Origin: an uncultured Ligilactobacillus sp.
GTDB taxonomy: Bacteria > Bacillota > Bacilli > Lactobacillales > Lactobacillaceae
Direction: 5' to 3'
Length of the DNA stretch: 64,000 nt
NCBI GenBank assembly: GCA_944326135.1
Contig: CALVCU010000002.1
Span: 1-64,000 of the forward strand
The notes under the pieces were generated by a model. That model was not told the origin of the DNA. It saw only the letters and a program-made list of their open reading frames with translations, and searched no databases. This document shows, piece by piece, positions 63,820 to 64,000 of this stretch. Every line of letters starts with the position of its first letter. Within the stretch, counting starts at the first letter, position 1. Both the position numbers and the translations under genes were made by a program.

Positions 63820-64000
63820 TTAAAGTTTGTTGCAATCAATATGTTCACCAAGTATACGTGAGATGCAATAAACAATTATAATTGAAACAAAACTTCCCAT
63901 TGTAACATCAGATAAGAAATGTGCTCCTATAAATACACGTGAACCAGCGACTAGAATTCCAAAAATACATGCTAAGATAAAAGCGATATGACGGAATTTT
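63820..64000 (-). CDS. PAP2-family phosphatase, C-terminal end
   Basis: Open from the right edge of the window on the minus strand; the N-terminal part is outside. The visible 60 residues contain the third PAP2 phosphatase motif, GSRVFIGAHFLSDVTMG (SR-x5-H-x3-D), between two hydrophobic segments, and end CISRILGEHIDCNKL. Members dephosphorylate lipid pyrophosphates such as undecaprenyl diphosphate or phosphatidic acid derivatives. Assignment is by the motif; specificity unknown. Confidence 0.85.
   Translation of the reverse strand, partial: KFRHIAFILACIFGILVAGSRVFIGAHFLSDVTMGSFVSIIIVYCISRILGEHIDCNKL

Noticed and set aside
1..64000. CRISPR arrays, insertion sequences, prophage genes, rRNA operons
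   Set aside because: No regularly spaced repeats, transposase or phage structural frames, or rRNA sequence were seen on either strand.

Overview
The window is low-GC, AT-rich DNA (about one third G+C by eye) from a Firmicute, most probably a member of the Lactobacillaceae. Supporting signs are the gene orders ribT-scpA-scpB-rluB, recS-LysM-cmk-rpsA-der-hup, thyA-folA-ypmR-ypmS-yozE-rbgA-rnhB-dprA-topA and hslV-hslU ... plsY ... parE-parC, the approximately 319-residue thymidylate synthase, a DUF4811 protein, strong GGAGG ribosome binding sites and a glycine T-box ahead of glyQS. A low-GC Ligilactobacillus or Lactobacillus-like species fits, but the sequence alone does not fix the genus.

Layout. 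1-3.8 kb is an accessory stretch: the end of a secreted GH25 lysozyme with SH3b and LysM domains, two tandem paralogous small proteins of unknown family, a GlsB/YeaQ-type stress membrane protein, a small hypothetical gene and several hairpins with no obvious gene. 3.9-6.7 kb holds an amino acid permease, a TM2 protein, a compact Fst-type type I toxin-antitoxin locus (30-codon toxin, convergent antisense RNA, shared terminator, direct repeats) and two tRNA-Ser genes. 6.7-43 kb is mostly conserved chromosomal backbone: condensin subunits, Mn transport, RecQ/RecS, S1, Der, HU, CCA-adding enzyme, an ABC-F protein, folate enzymes, ribosome assembly GTPase, RNase HII, topoisomerase I, HslVU, PlsY and topoisomerase IV. 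43-49 kb is a mixed region with an orphan LytTR regulator, a coiled-coil gene with an apparent frameshift, an MBL hydrolase, a TauE/SafE permease, a basic amino acid antiporter preceded by a small ORF and inverted repeat, and a divergent DhaL-DhaM pair without DhaK. 49-56.6 kb holds recO, then an amino acid decarboxylation block: aspartate 4-decarboxylase plus GadC-type antiporter, convergent with gadB, which is divergent from glutaminase glsA. 56.4-59.7 kb is the T-box-controlled glyQS operon. 59.7-61.7 kb is an ars-like operon (ArsR repressor, CxxC thioredoxin-like protein, ArsP-type permease, ArsC phosphatase-fold reductase). The right end has an HXXEE membrane protein, a sortase-anchored nuclease broken by a frameshift behind its signal peptide, and the end of a PAP2 phosphatase.

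How the genes work together. The glutaminase, glutamate decarboxylase, GadC-type antiporter and aspartate decarboxylase form a coherent proton-consuming acid-resistance module (Gln to Glu to GABA, Asp to Ala). The ars-like genes form a regulated detoxification operon with a near-consensus promoter carrying two CATCGATA repeats. Three genes, dprA, the cell-wall nuclease and a coiled-coil protein, read as intact apart from a single frameshift each. Two of the three touch DNA uptake or DNA handling, so either natural transformation is decaying in this strain or the assembly has indel errors; the sequence alone cannot decide.
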